In this document: one piece after another, positions 24,078 to 32,340 of the stretch | Layout: every line of letters begins with the position of its first letter | Position numbering within the stretch: the first letter of the stretch is position 1 | NCBI GenBank assembly: GCA_045578245.1 | Contig: JAZNJX010000050.1 | Location: 1 to 42,544 of the forward strand | Direction: 5' to 3' | DNA length: 42,544 nucleotides | DNA from: Fimenecus sp045578245 | Lineage (GTDB): Bacteria; Bacillota; Clostridia; Oscillospirales; Acutalibacteraceae | The notes under the pieces: generated by a model | The model's database searches: none | What the model was told of the DNA's origin: nothing | What the model saw: the letters and a program-made list of their open reading frames with translations, nothing else | Program-made: the position numbers and the translations under genes

Positions 24078-25274
24078 TTAACCTCTTTCTTCTATTTCTT
24101 TTAACATCTGGTCAAGCATAATAAGACAACGTGGCACATGGAAAGGTCCTTTGAAAGTTGAACCAATGCAAGCAGGGAGAGTAGGATTACCGTCACGACG
24201 AAGATAACCATACCACTCACCACAAGGTGCTGAAGCAAAACGTTCCTTTGTGTAGTTGAACAACTGATTAAAGATTTTAAGATATTTTTCGTCATTCGTG
24301 TCTCTGTAAATCATAAGGGAAGCAATAAGTGCTTCATTATGTGGCCACCAGAGTTTCATGTCGTGTTCATATGCTTCAGGTGGATTGCCAAGGCAGTCAA
24401 AGAAATAGAGAATTCCACCGAATTCCTTGTCCCAGCCTTTTTCAAAAGCCATATCAAAAATTTCAATAGCCTTTGCGTGTAACTCTTTGTCACCAGTCTG
24501 ATTTGCTCTTTCCATAAGGAACCAGCTGCATTCGATATCATGACCAGGGTTTACAACTCTGCCTTCAGTAACATTAAGGCGAGGAGTTCCATCAAGTGCA
24601 ACAGATTCAAGTGTACAACCTAAATCTTTCTTAACGTGATATTTGAAAATATCACTGACACATTCGTCAGCACGTTTGTTATAAAGGTCAGCATTTTCAG
24701 GGTCAACACGAAGCATAACAGATGTAACATTGAGAATAATCATTGGAATACCAAGTGCACGACCTGTTCTTGTTTCAGGTTCAGTCTTAGGACCAAGACC
24801 TGTTGGGTCAGCCATACCATGGTTGAGATTCCAATACATATCGTAAGCTCTTCTTGCACGTTCGAGATGCTCTTTTTCACCCGTAATGCCGTAATATTCA
24901 GCGTTTGCAATACAATAAAAAGCTTCTGAGTAGCAGTATCTTCTCTGACGAAGTGGCTTACCATCTTCTGTAACAGTGAAGTAGAGTCTGCCGTCAGCAT
25001 TTTTGTTTACACAATAATTTTCAAGGAAATCGATGCAACTCTTACTTGCATCAAGCCACTCCTGCTTTACACCATAAATATGGCAGAGGTAAGCGAAAGT
25101 CCAACCGCATCTACCCTGCATCCAGACACTCTTGTCAGTTGAAAAGACTTTACCGTCTTTATCAAGACAAGTATAGACGCCACCGTGAGCTTTATCCATA
25201 CCATTTTTAAGCCAGAAATCAGCAACACTGTTGAGTTCATCTAAAACCCATTGTCTTTGTTCTTGAAGCTCCAT
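24078..25274 (-). CDS. N-acylglucosamine 2-epimerase (AGE/RenBP family)
   Basis: A 398-residue (alpha/alpha)6-barrel epimerase, probably interconverting N-acetylmannosamine and N-acetylglucosamine. Family blocks are GGVYTCLDKDGKVFSTDKSVWMQGRC near the N-terminus (cited here by position, about 31-56), then NPGHDIECSWFLMER (about 240-254) and GPFHVPRCL (about 378-386); the two histidines in the last two motifs correspond to the proposed catalytic pair. Cellobiose 2-epimerases share the fold, so that is the main alternative. The ATG has GAGGTG at 8 bases and a good promoter at 25313-25341. Together with the lyase it resembles the lyase-epimerase pair of Bacteroides-type sialic-acid catabolism rather than the phosphorylated NanK/NanE route. 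Confidence 0.88.
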   Translation of the reverse strand: MELQEQRQWVLDELNSVADFWLKNGMDKAHGGVYTCLDKDGKVFSTDKSVWMQGRCGWTFAYLCHIYGVKQEWLDASKSCIDFLENYCVNKNADGRLYFTVTEDGKPLRQRRYCYSEAFYCIANAEYYGITGEKEHLERARRAYDMYWNLNHGMADPTGLGPKTEPETRTGRALGIPMIILNVTSVMLRVDPENADLYNKRADECVSDIFKYHVKKDLGCTLESVALDGTPRLNVTEGRVVNPGHDIECSWFLMERANQTGDKELHAKAIEIFDMAFEKGWDKEFGGILYFFDCLGNPPEAYEHDMKLWWPHNEALIASLMIYRDTNDEKYLKIFNQLFNYTKERFASAPCGEWYGYLRRDGNPTLPACIGSTFKGPFHVPRCLIMLDQMLKEIEERG

Positions 25275-25312
25275 TATTTTTCACCTCGTAAATATTAAAA
25301 ATAACAAGTGAA

Positions 25313-25341
25313 TTGTAGCACACAAAACAGTTTTTGTAAAG
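25313..25341 (-). promoter_or_regulatory. Promoter of the epimerase-lyase operon
   Basis: On the minus strand: -35 TTTACA (complement of 25336-25341), 17-base spacer, -10 TACAAT (complement of 25313-25318), about 39 bases before the start codon. Confidence 0.75.
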
Positions 25342-25417
25342 GAAGTTATCTTAAAATACTTGATTTTAGCTTAGAAAATAAATTTCAAAAAAGTGAAAAA
25401 ATATTTGTAAAAAAGTG

Positions 25418-25446
25418 TTGACAAAATGAAGTTGTTATATTATAAT
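25418..25446 (+). promoter_or_regulatory. Promoter of the tRNA pair
   Basis: Consensus -35 TTGACA (25418-25423), 17-base spacer and -10 TATAAT (25441-25446), ending 28 bases before the first tRNA. Confidence 0.88.
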
Positions 25447-25474
25447 AACGAAGCCGTCAAATCGGCGGCTATAT

Positions 25475-25551
25475 GGCGGCATAGCTTAGTTGGCTAGAGC
25501 GTCCGGTTCATACCCGGAAGGTCACAGGTTCAAGTCCCGTTGCCGCTACCA
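25475..25551 (+). tRNA. tRNA-Met (CAT), elongator
   Basis: A 77-base cloverleaf with encoded CCA. The acceptor stem is GGCGGCA/TGCCGCT (G-T at the first pair), the anticodon stem-loop TCCGG-TTCATAC-CCGGA gives anticodon CAT, and the T arm has the GTTCAAGTC loop. It lacks the initiator features (1-72 mismatch, three G-C pairs closing the anticodon stem) and matches the Firmicutes elongator Met type. A tRNA-Ile with modified CAT is the less likely alternative. Confidence 0.93.
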
Positions 25552-25557
25552 ATATAT

Positions 25558-25632
25558 GGCCCGGTGGTCAAGCGGTTAAGACACCGCCCTTTCACGGCGG
25601 TAACACGGGTTCGATTCCCGTCCGGGTCACCA
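25558..25632 (+). tRNA. tRNA-Glu (TTC)
   Basis: A 75-base cloverleaf with encoded CCA. The acceptor stem is GGCCCGG/CCGGGTC, the anticodon stem-loop CCGCC-CTTTCAC-GGCGG gives anticodon TTC, and the T arm is ACGGG-TTCGATT-CCCGT. It is transcribed with the tRNA-Met six bases upstream. Confidence 0.97.
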
Positions 25633-25634
25633 CG

Positions 25635-25668
25635 ATAACAGTCCACAAGTTGGGCTGTTATTTTTTTG
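25635..25668 (+). terminator. Terminator of the tRNA pair
   Basis: ATAACAGTCC (25635-25644) pairs with GGGCTGTTAT (25652-25661), followed by a run of seven T. Confidence 0.92.
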
Positions 25669-25755
25669 CTTTATTTGATATTGTGTAATTGTATTTGTAA
25701 TGATTTTGTGCTAAACTGTTTATAGTAAAACATAAGAATAATATGAGGTAATCCT

Positions 25756-26283
25756 ATGAATTTCAATGAAATTGCAAAAAGCAGATACTCTTGCCGTAGC
25801 TACGATTCAGAGAGGGTAGTAGAAGACGAAAAAATCAAATCAATTCTTGAAAGCACAGTACTTTCGCCATCTGCTTGTAACAGTCAGCCTTATCATTTTA
25901 CGGTATGTAAGGGTGAGAAAGCAAAAGAGGTTGCAAAAGCTACACAGAGTATGGGTATGAATAAATTTACAAATGATGCTCCTGTGATGATTGTAATTTC
26001 TGAAGATGAATATAACAAAACGGCTGCACTTGGCTCAAAAGTTAAGGGAAATGACTACCGTTCAATCGATATCGGTATTGCGACTGCATATTTAACTGCA
26101 GAGGCTGCAGCTCAAGGGCTTGGTACTTGTATTTTAGGTTGGTTTGACGATAAAAAAATTCGTAAAATCTGTAATCTTAAAACTCCTGCAAGACTTGTTG
26201 TTGCTCTTGGTTATGCCAAAGAGGGAAGTACCATCCCAACTAAGAAGAGAAAGTCCTATGATGAAATTATAAGTGAGGTATAA
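25756..26283 (+). CDS. Nitroreductase family protein
   Basis: A 175-residue FMN-dependent oxidoreductase of the small nitroreductase type. Supporting segments are the N-terminal phosphate/FMN contact SRYSCRSYDSERVVED (about 9-24), SPSACNSQPYHFTV (about 37-50), and the C-terminal AAQGLGTCILGWFDDKKIRK block with VVALGYAKEG (about 119-155). The true substrate cannot be told. The ATG has GAGGT 9 bases upstream. Promoter signals in the 120 bases before it are poor (a TATAGT box at 25721 without a well-spaced -35). The small cysteine-rich gene begins 1 base after its stop and must be co-translated. Confidence 0.92.
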   Translation: MNFNEIAKSRYSCRSYDSERVVEDEKIKSILESTVLSPSACNSQPYHFTVCKGEKAKEVAKATQSMGMNKFTNDAPVMIVISEDEYNKTAALGSKVKGNDYRSIDIGIATAYLTAEAAAQGLGTCILGWFDDKKIRKICNLKTPARLVVALGYAKEGSTIPTKKRKSYDEIISEV

Positions 26284-26284
26284 T

Positions 26285-26458
26285 ATGACACAGTGTGAGA
26301 ATTGTGCAAATTTCTATTATGATGATGAATTACAGGAGTATTGCTGTGACATTAACCTTGATGAAGATGAAATGATGAGGTTTTTATCTTCTCCCAATTA
26401 TCGTTGTCCATATTTTAGACTTGATGACGAATATGGTGTTGTCAAAAAACAAAACTGA
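26285..26458 (+). CDS. Small cysteine-rich acidic protein (DUF6472-like)
   Basis: A 57-residue protein with five cysteines: the pattern CENC at the N-terminus, CC at about 24-25 and NYRCPYFR near residue 43. It is rich in aspartate and glutamate (NLDEDEM). Such proteins are widespread in Clostridia and have no known function; the paired cysteines suggest metal, probably zinc, binding. I start it at ATG 26285 because GAGGT at 26275-26279 fits; the in-frame GTG at 26273 lies inside that site. Its tight link to the nitroreductase gene suggests joint expression, not necessarily joint function. Confidence 0.8.
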   Translation: MTQCENCANFYYDDELQEYCCDINLDEDEMMRFLSSPNYRCPYFRLDDEYGVVKKQN

Positions 26459-26477
26459 TTTTTGTGTATTATGAATC

Positions 26478-26506
26478 TTGATTTGTTAAAAAAATAACAT
26501 TATAAT
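26478..26506 (+). promoter_or_regulatory. Promoter of the first YhhN gene
   Basis: -35 TTGATT (26478-26483), 17-base spacer, -10 TATAAT (26501-26506), 41 bases before the start codon. Confidence 0.65.
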
Positions 26507-26547
26507 ATCAATATAGGGTATATAATCTTGGATATGGGGGTTTGGAT

Positions 26548-27258
26548 ATGTATCAATACATATATGCTGTTGCGGTTATTATAGGATTATTGGTGACAAT
26601 TGCGTTTTTGATTTTGCGTGTTATGCGTGGTGGTGTAGCTGCAATGTTTTTAAAAGCAGGTGCTTCGGTTTGCTTTATCGGAACAGCATTTTCGGCCTTT
26701 GCTTATAATCAGGAAAGTTTTGAATATGGTATCCTTGTTATTATGGGTCTTATTTTTGGACTTTTGGGTGATGTATGGCTTGATATGAAATATGTTTATA
26801 AGCAACATAATCACATTTATACATACGCAGGAATTATATGCTTTATTATGAATCATGTTTTTTATATTCCTGCTGTTGCATTCAAATATGGCGAGGGAGA
26901 ATTTGAATGGTGGTACGGTGTAATCAATATTGTTGCTTGTGTGGTATTTGCAACTGTAACACTGGCACTTGAAAAGCCAATGAGAGTAAAATACGGAAGA
27001 TATAAGAAAATTCTTTTCCTTTATGGAATGCTTCTTTCCTGCACAATGTTTACAGCAATTAATGGAATGTTCTTTAAAGGATTTTCAAAAGAGTTATTAA
27101 TGCTTGCAATTGCATCAGTTCTTTTTACACTTTCAGATTTGGTGCTTTCTAACATTTACTTTAAGGAAGGTGGAAACACAAAAATAAATGTTGTAATTAA
27201 CCATCTTCTCTATTATGCGGCGCAGTTTACTTTCGCAAGCACATTGTTGCTTAAATAG
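26548..27258 (+). CDS. YhhN/TMEM86-family membrane protein, paralogue 1
   Basis: A 236-residue integral membrane protein with about eight helices. The two acidic family motifs are present: GLLGDVWLD in the first half (about 72-80) and LFTLSDLVLS near the C-terminus (about 192-201). The mammalian relatives are lysoplasmalogenases that cleave the vinyl-ether bond of lysoplasmalogens; many gut Clostridia make plasmalogens, so a lipid-turnover role is reasonable but inferred. ATG 26548 has GGGGG at 7 bases; the TTG at 26542 overlaps the spacing. A clear paralogue follows at 27373. It has its own promoter. Confidence 0.87.
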   Translation: MYQYIYAVAVIIGLLVTIAFLILRVMRGGVAAMFLKAGASVCFIGTAFSAFAYNQESFEYGILVIMGLIFGLLGDVWLDMKYVYKQHNHIYTYAGIICFIMNHVFYIPAVAFKYGEGEFEWWYGVINIVACVVFATVTLALEKPMRVKYGRYKKILFLYGMLLSCTMFTAINGMFFKGFSKELLMLAIASVLFTLSDLVLSNIYFKEGGNTKINVVINHLLYYAAQFTFASTLLLK

Positions 27259-27303
27259 TCACAGTGTTTAAAAATTAAATATTAATTTTGGTTATACTGA
27301 TAG

Positions 27304-27332
27304 TTGTAAATTCTTGCAATTATTGGTATAAT
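27304..27332 (+). promoter_or_regulatory. Promoter of the second YhhN gene
   Basis: -35 TTGTAA (27304-27309), 17-base spacer, -10 TATAAT (27327-27332), 40 bases before the start codon. Confidence 0.65.
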
Positions 27333-27372
27333 TTTTTATATGAGTTTTCAAGAGGGAAGGAGTAAATAAAAG

Positions 27373-28110
27373 ATGCTTAATATTTTGTATTTGGCACTAC
27401 TTATAGCATTTATTGTTTTTGTTATCGCATTTCTTGTGGTAAGAGTCAAACAGGGTGGAGTAAAAGCTTTGTTTTTAAAAACAATTTCGGCAGTATTGTT
27501 CATCCTTTCATCCTTCGTTGCACTTTCAATTAAACCTGAAAACTATTATTATGGTGTGTTTATTGTAATAGGTCTTGTGTTTGGTATGCTTGGTGATATA
27601 TGGTTGGATTTGAAATTTGTACATAGAGATTTTGACGAGTCATATACCTTTGCAGGCATGATAAGTTTTCTGATAGGACACATTTTCTATGTTGTGGGAA
27701 TTCTTGCAGCATATCCGGAGTATATAGGCTGGCAGATTGCACTTGCGATTTTCAGCGCAGTGTCTGTAACATTGGTTGTTCGTCTGGCATCAAGGAAAAT
27801 GGAATTCAATTATGGTAAATTCAGTTTATTAACATTGATTTATTCTATTGTTACCATGCTGACAGTAACGTTTGCTCTTAATGCAGTGAATGCTTTTGGC
27901 TGGCTGCCGATTCTTGCAGGAGCACCGATGCCTGAAATTATGCCCAAACTTTTATGTATGAATATGGGAACAGTAATGTTTGCACTTTCGGATTTGGTGC
28001 TTTCATTCGTGTTCTTCAAAAAAGGTGGAAATACAAGTCGCAATGTGGTTTTGAATCACTCAGTATATTTTACATCACAATTTATTTTAGCATTATCAAT
28101 TCTTATGTGA
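27373..28110 (+). CDS. YhhN/TMEM86-family membrane protein, paralogue 2
   Basis: A 245-residue integral membrane protein, clearly a duplicate of the upstream gene: both share the first-loop pattern R-V-x-x-GGV-x-A-x-FLK, the acidic motif G-x-LGD-x-WLD-x-K, and a C-terminal FALSDLVLSFVFFKKGGNT-like block (FTLSDLVLSNIYFKEGGNT in paralogue 1). The copies have diverged over most of the rest, so the duplication is not recent. GGAAGGAG lies about 11 bases before the ATG. The GPH symporter starts 15 bases after the stop, so this copy, not the first, is linked to the transporter. Confidence 0.87.
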   Translation: MLNILYLALLIAFIVFVIAFLVVRVKQGGVKALFLKTISAVLFILSSFVALSIKPENYYYGVFIVIGLVFGMLGDIWLDLKFVHRDFDESYTFAGMISFLIGHIFYVVGILAAYPEYIGWQIALAIFSAVSVTLVVRLASRKMEFNYGKFSLLTLIYSIVTMLTVTFALNAVNAFGWLPILAGAPMPEIMPKLLCMNMGTVMFALSDLVLSFVFFKKGGNTSRNVVLNHSVYFTSQFILALSILM

Positions 28111-28125
28111 TAAGGAGAGTAAGAT

Positions 28126-29631
28126 ATGGAACAGAAAAAGTTTGTTAAGAAAAATGAAATGACTGCTTTTTGCGTTGCTGGTTTAGGTCAGGGTATGATT
28201 TATGCTCTTATGTCAAGTTATATTAGTGACTACTATCTCAACGTTTTACAGTTAACACCAATGTTTGTACTTTTGCTTATGCTCTTGGCAAGAGTTTGGG
28301 ATGCAATCAACGACCCACTTATGGGTATGATTGTTGACAGAAGTAATCTCAAAAGTGGTAAGATGCTTCCGTTTATCCGTTGGGCATTGATTCCAATTGC
28401 AATCGTAACATTACTTATGTATTTAAGTCCAAATCTCGGTAAAACGGAAATGATGATTTATTCAGCAATTGTCTATGTTGCATGGGGTATGATTTATACA
28501 ATTGGTGACGTTTCATTCTGGGGACTTCCAAATGTTATGACTCCTGACTCAGAAGAGCGTAGTTCCGTTATTTCTGTAAGTAAAATTTACAACTCAATCG
28601 GTTCAGCAGTACCTGAAGTCCTTTTCCTTGTAATTGGTCTTATTTTTGTGTCTTGGGCTAAGAACCAAGAGGTTGCACCTGACCCGCTTTTATTACAAAA
28701 GAGAAAATATCTCATTATGGCAATCGTAACAGTTGGTCTTGGTATAATTATGTATTCACGTGCTTGCACAGGTGTTAAGGAACACGTTAAGATGCCTGTC
28801 CGTAAACGTCAGCCTGGTGAACCATCACAACTTGCTCGAGTATTCAAGTGTAAACCACTTGTTCTTGTTCTTTTGATGGGTATTCTTTCAAGTGGACGTT
28901 ATATGGTTTCTGCAGCAGCTATCCACGTTGCTCGTTACTCGTTCTACATAGGTCCTGACCTTGCAACTCTTGCAACAGAAGCGGACAGAATTGCGGCCAT
29001 TGAAGGCAGTATCTCAACAGTTAAAACTGTTTTCCAGATTAGTTCAATCGTAGGTCTTTTTGGTGCAACACTCTTTATGCCAAAACTTATGAAAAAGTTT
29101 GACTATAAGAAACTTGTTATCGTAACTTGCCTTGCTGGATTTGTAGCAAGTATCGTTACAACAATTGTTGGCTGGTTTACAATGAATCTCTATGCTTGTA
29201 TTCCATTTATTGTTATCTCATGTATTCCTCTTGGTGTTATCAATACAGTAACTCTTGCAATGATTGGTGACTGCCTTGACTATATGGAACTTAAAACAGG
29301 CTTCCGTGACAATGCACTCGGTGCAGCTTGCCAGGGCTTTATCAACAAAATCGGTAATGCATTTGCAACATCAGGTATCGTTATTATGTATATGGTAATT
29401 GGTCTTGACCCTGCACAGATGCTTTCATCAACTGCAGTAGTTTCAGCCCTTGATATGCCTGCTGATATGAGATTTGCAATGTTCTCACTTGTTTCAATCG
29501 TTCCTGGTATCAGTATGCTTCTCTGTGCACTTCCAATGTTCTTCTACAAAATTGCAGGAAAAGAGAAGAAAGATATGGTTGCTGCTCTTCAGGCAAAACG
29601 TGAGGCAGAAGGTTTTGTAGTTAACGAATAA
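28126..29631 (+). CDS. GPH-family sugar:cation symporter (MelB-like)
   Basis: A 501-residue twelve-helix transporter of the glycoside-pentoside-hexuronide family, which brings sugars or glycosides in with Na+ or H+. The hallmark first-loop motif is ARVWDAINDPLMGMIVDRS (about 55-73), where the aspartates of MelB-type proteins bind the cation, with SFWGLPNVMTPDSEERS (about 130-146) in the middle and a second-half GDCLDYMELKTGFRDNALG (about 382-400). The long loop before helix 7 contains EVAPDPLLLQKRKY. AAGGAG precedes the ATG. It follows the second YhhN gene and ends in a terminator. The substrate is unknown; the GH2 beta-galactosidase at 36259-39390 is on the other strand, 6.6 kb away. Confidence 0.9.
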   Translation: MEQKKFVKKNEMTAFCVAGLGQGMIYALMSSYISDYYLNVLQLTPMFVLLLMLLARVWDAINDPLMGMIVDRSNLKSGKMLPFIRWALIPIAIVTLLMYLSPNLGKTEMMIYSAIVYVAWGMIYTIGDVSFWGLPNVMTPDSEERSSVISVSKIYNSIGSAVPEVLFLVIGLIFVSWAKNQEVAPDPLLLQKRKYLIMAIVTVGLGIIMYSRACTGVKEHVKMPVRKRQPGEPSQLARVFKCKPLVLVLLMGILSSGRYMVSAAAIHVARYSFYIGPDLATLATEADRIAAIEGSISTVKTVFQISSIVGLFGATLFMPKLMKKFDYKKLVIVTCLAGFVASIVTTIVGWFTMNLYACIPFIVISCIPLGVINTVTLAMIGDCLDYMELKTGFRDNALGAACQGFINKIGNAFATSGIVIMYMVIGLDPAQMLSSTAVVSALDMPADMRFAMFSLVSIVPGISMLLCALPMFFYKIAGKEKKDMVAALQAKREAEGFVVNE

Positions 29632-29640
29632 ACAAATAAC

Positions 29641-29668
29641 AGCCTACTTAATTGTAGGCTTTATTTTT
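29641..29668 (+). terminator. Terminator after the GPH symporter
   Basis: AGCCTAC (29641-29647) pairs with GTAGGCT (29654-29660), followed by TTATTTTT. It lies only 11 bases before the next start codon, so some read-through may feed the phosphoesterase, for which no separate promoter is evident. Confidence 0.8.
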
Positions 29669-29678
29669 AGGAGATATT

Positions 29679-31025
29679 ATGGATTTCAAATTTTTAGTTT
29701 TGACTGACCCACATTTTTTTGATACTGATTTAGGTTGTAGTGGCCCTGATTATGAGGACTTTATGCACTACGAGCAGAAATGCTTTGCAGAAACTGAGAG
29801 TATCAACAATGCTGTTTTTAAATACTTGGGTGAAACCGACTTAGCTGACACAGTTATTATCGTAGGTGACTTGACACAGAATGGTGAGAAAAAGAGCCAC
29901 GAAAAGTTTATCAAACTTCTTTATGACATAAAGGCAAAGGGTAAAAAAATTTATCTTATTTCTGCTGACCACGACTGGAAGAATGACCCATTTGCATTTG
30001 GTGAGAATGGTAGATATCAGCCCGAAGGCACAAAGAAAGAAGAACTTATTACATTATATAAAGATTTCGGCTTTTCCGATGCAATTGCCGTTGATGAAGA
30101 ACATCTTTCCTATGTTGCACAGTTGAGCGATGGCGTAAGACTTTTAGCAATTAATGCTGATATCAAGACTCACGGTCAATTCAGTTTAACAGAAAAGCAG
30201 ATTGAGTGGATTAAGGTGCAGACTAAAAAGGCAAGGAAAGAAAACCAGACAATGTTTGCAATCTGTCACTATCCCGTTTTACCTATTCAACCCGTTTTTT
30301 CAATTATCAAATCTGCCCTTATGTATGACTATAAATCTGTTGCAACACTTCTTGCAGATGAGGGTGTTCATCTTGTTTTCACAGGTCATATGCATAATCA
30401 AAGCATCAATGAATTTATAACAGAAAAGGGAAACAAATTCTTTGATGTTACAACGGGTTCAATTATTGCTGACCCATCATACATAAGACTTGTTAATATA
30501 AGTGAAAATCAAGCTGAAATCAAGAGCATTCCGACTCCTGACTTTGACTATGATACAAAGGGTATGACTTGTAAGGAATATCTCACATCTGTTTTTGACG
30601 CAATGATTAGAAATATTCTTATTGATTTGCGTGATGACACTACAAGAGCAATGAGAAAATTCCATATCAAAGAGAGTAAAGGTCTTGTTTTTGCACTTCG
30701 TACAGTAGGCAAACTTCTCTGCTCAATAAAGCTCGGTACACTGGCAAGATTACTCTTTATCAAATGTGATAAGAGTATAAAGAAAGCTAAGCTCATTGAT
30801 TATGCAACTGTCCTTGTGCGAAATGTCTTCCGTGGTAATCAAACATATAACGAAGGCACACCTGAGGGTGATGTGTTCATAGGATTCTTAAAGCGAATCA
30901 ATCCGATACTTAAGAGAATTACTGTAAAAGATCCTTATGGTGAAAAAGTTGATATAGCTGGATTACTTAAAAATACAGCAGGTAACTACGGCTACGACGA
31001 CTATAACGAAACAATTAAATGGTAA
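29679..31025 (+). CDS. Calcineurin-like metallophosphoesterase, cytosolic
   Basis: A 448-residue two-metal phosphoesterase without signal peptide or membrane helix. The fold's motifs are DPHF (D10, H12), VGDLTQNG (D64), then SADHDW (about 95-100) in place of the usual GNHD, CHYPV (about 188) and GHMHN (about 231). The asparagine of motif III is therefore an aspartate. After about residue 280 comes a ~165-residue C-terminal extension rich in lysine and arginine with no recognised domain. The start has TTTTAGGAGA upstream. A second, unrelated phosphoesterase with a membrane anchor lies at 35132. The substrate is unknown; phosphodiesters or nucleotides are typical. Confidence 0.88.
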   Translation: MDFKFLVLTDPHFFDTDLGCSGPDYEDFMHYEQKCFAETESINNAVFKYLGETDLADTVIIVGDLTQNGEKKSHEKFIKLLYDIKAKGKKIYLISADHDWKNDPFAFGENGRYQPEGTKKEELITLYKDFGFSDAIAVDEEHLSYVAQLSDGVRLLAINADIKTHGQFSLTEKQIEWIKVQTKKARKENQTMFAICHYPVLPIQPVFSIIKSALMYDYKSVATLLADEGVHLVFTGHMHNQSINEFITEKGNKFFDVTTGSIIADPSYIRLVNISENQAEIKSIPTPDFDYDTKGMTCKEYLTSVFDAMIRNILIDLRDDTTRAMRKFHIKESKGLVFALRTVGKLLCSIKLGTLARLLFIKCDKSIKKAKLIDYATVLVRNVFRGNQTYNEGTPEGDVFIGFLKRINPILKRITVKDPYGEKVDIAGLLKNTAGNYGYDDYNETIKW

Positions 31026-31031
31026 AAATGT

Positions 31032-31061
31032 ATGGTGGGGGATTACCTCCACCATTTTTTT
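31032..31061 (+). terminator. Terminator after the phosphoesterase gene
   Basis: ATGGTGGGGG (31032-31041) pairs with CCTCCACCAT (31046-31055) around a four-base loop, followed by a T-run. Confidence 0.92.
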
Positions 31062-31072
31062 GGATTTCCCTA

Positions 31073-31102
31073 TTGCAATTCAATACTTTATTGTGTTAGA
31101 AT
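31073..31102 (+). promoter_or_regulatory. Promoter of ilvA-ridA
   Basis: -35 TTGCAA (31073-31078), 18-base spacer, -10 TAGAAT (31097-31102), 32 bases before the start codon. Confidence 0.6.
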
Positions 31103-31134
31103 AACTCTAATCTTTTTCAGAAAGAAGTAATATT

Positions 31135-32328
31135 ATGGTAACACTTGATAAAATCTATCACGCATCATTTGTTTTAAAGGACGTTATCCGTAAAACAGAT
31201 TTGATTTATGCACCAAAAATCTGTAAGGACTGTGAAGTTTATCTTAAAACAGAAAATCTTCAGGTAACTGGTTCTTTCAAAGTTCGTGGTGCAGCTTATA
31301 AAATCAGTCAGCTTTCAGCAGAAGAAAAGGCAAAGGGGGTTATTGCTTGTTCAGCTGGTAACCATGCTCAGGGTGTGGCACTTGCTGCAACAAAGAATGG
31401 CATTAAGTCACTTATCTGTCTTCCTGACGGTGCTCCGATTTCAAAGGTTGAGGCAACAAAGAGCTATGGTGCTGACATCTGCCTTGTTGAAGGTGTTTAT
31501 GACGATGCATATAATAAAGCTTTACAGTTAAGAGATGAAAAAGGCTATACATTCGTTCATCCGTTTGACGATGACGATGTTATTGCAGGTCAGGGTACAA
31601 TCGGTCTTGAAATCCTTGACCAACTTAAAGATGTTGATGCAGTTGTTGTGCCAATCGGTGGTGGTGGACTCATCAGCGGTGTTTCATTTGCAATTAAGGC
31701 ACTTAATCCTAATGTTAAGATTTACGGTGTTCAGGCAAAAGGTGCACCAAGTATGTACAACTCAATTAAGGACGATAAAATTGAACGTCTCGACAATGTT
31801 TCAACTATTGCTGACGGTATCGCAGTAAAAGAACCAGGTGCAAACACATTTGAATATGTAAAGAAATATGTTGATGAAGTTGTAACAGTTTCTGACGACG
31901 AAATTGCAACAGCAATTCTCACACTTATTGAACAGCAGAAACTTGTTACAGAGGGTGCAGGTGCAGTTTCTGTTGCAGCAGTAATGTTCAATAAAATCCC
32001 TGTTGTGGGCAAAAAGGTTGTTTGCCTTGTTTCAGGTGGTAATATCGATGTTACAATTCTTTCACGAGTAATTAAACGTGGTCTTTTAACATCGGGTCGT
32101 ACATATTCACTTACAATTGAACTCGTTGACAAGCCAGGTCAGCTTAAAGGCGTTTCAAATATTATTGCTGATTTGGGTGGTAATGTTATTTCAATCCATC
32201 ACGAAAGAGCATCCGAAAACTCGGAAATCAATGGCTGCTATCTTCGCATCTTGCTTGAAACAAGAAACTTCGAGCATATTGAACTTATTAAAAATAAGCT
32301 TATTAACCAAGGCTATAAACTTGTATAA
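31135..32328 (+). CDS. ilvA: Threonine ammonia-lyase with C-terminal ACT domain
   Basis: A PLP enzyme that deaminates threonine to 2-oxobutyrate, the entry to isoleucine synthesis or to threonine breakdown. The 397-residue protein has the PLP lysine in VTGSFKVRGA (K49), the phosphate-cup glycines VVPIGGGGLISG (about 175-186), and one ACT domain at the C-terminus (RTYSLTIELVDKPGQLKGV onward, about 322-397), the sensor part. One ACT-like domain rather than the two-part regulator of E. coli IlvA places it in the shorter one-ACT type. GAAAGAAG precedes the ATG. ridA follows after 12 bases. No other branched-chain genes are nearby, so the catabolic TdcB role remains possible. Confidence 0.93.
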   Translation: MVTLDKIYHASFVLKDVIRKTDLIYAPKICKDCEVYLKTENLQVTGSFKVRGAAYKISQLSAEEKAKGVIACSAGNHAQGVALAATKNGIKSLICLPDGAPISKVEATKSYGADICLVEGVYDDAYNKALQLRDEKGYTFVHPFDDDDVIAGQGTIGLEILDQLKDVDAVVVPIGGGGLISGVSFAIKALNPNVKIYGVQAKGAPSMYNSIKDDKIERLDNVSTIADGIAVKEPGANTFEYVKKYVDEVVTVSDDEIATAILTLIEQQKLVTEGAGAVSVAAVMFNKIPVVGKKVVCLVSGGNIDVTILSRVIKRGLLTSGRTYSLTIELVDKPGQLKGVSNIIADLGGNVISIHHERASENSEINGCYLRILLETRNFEHIELIKNKLINQGYKLV

Positions 32329-32340
32329 GGAGAAATCACT

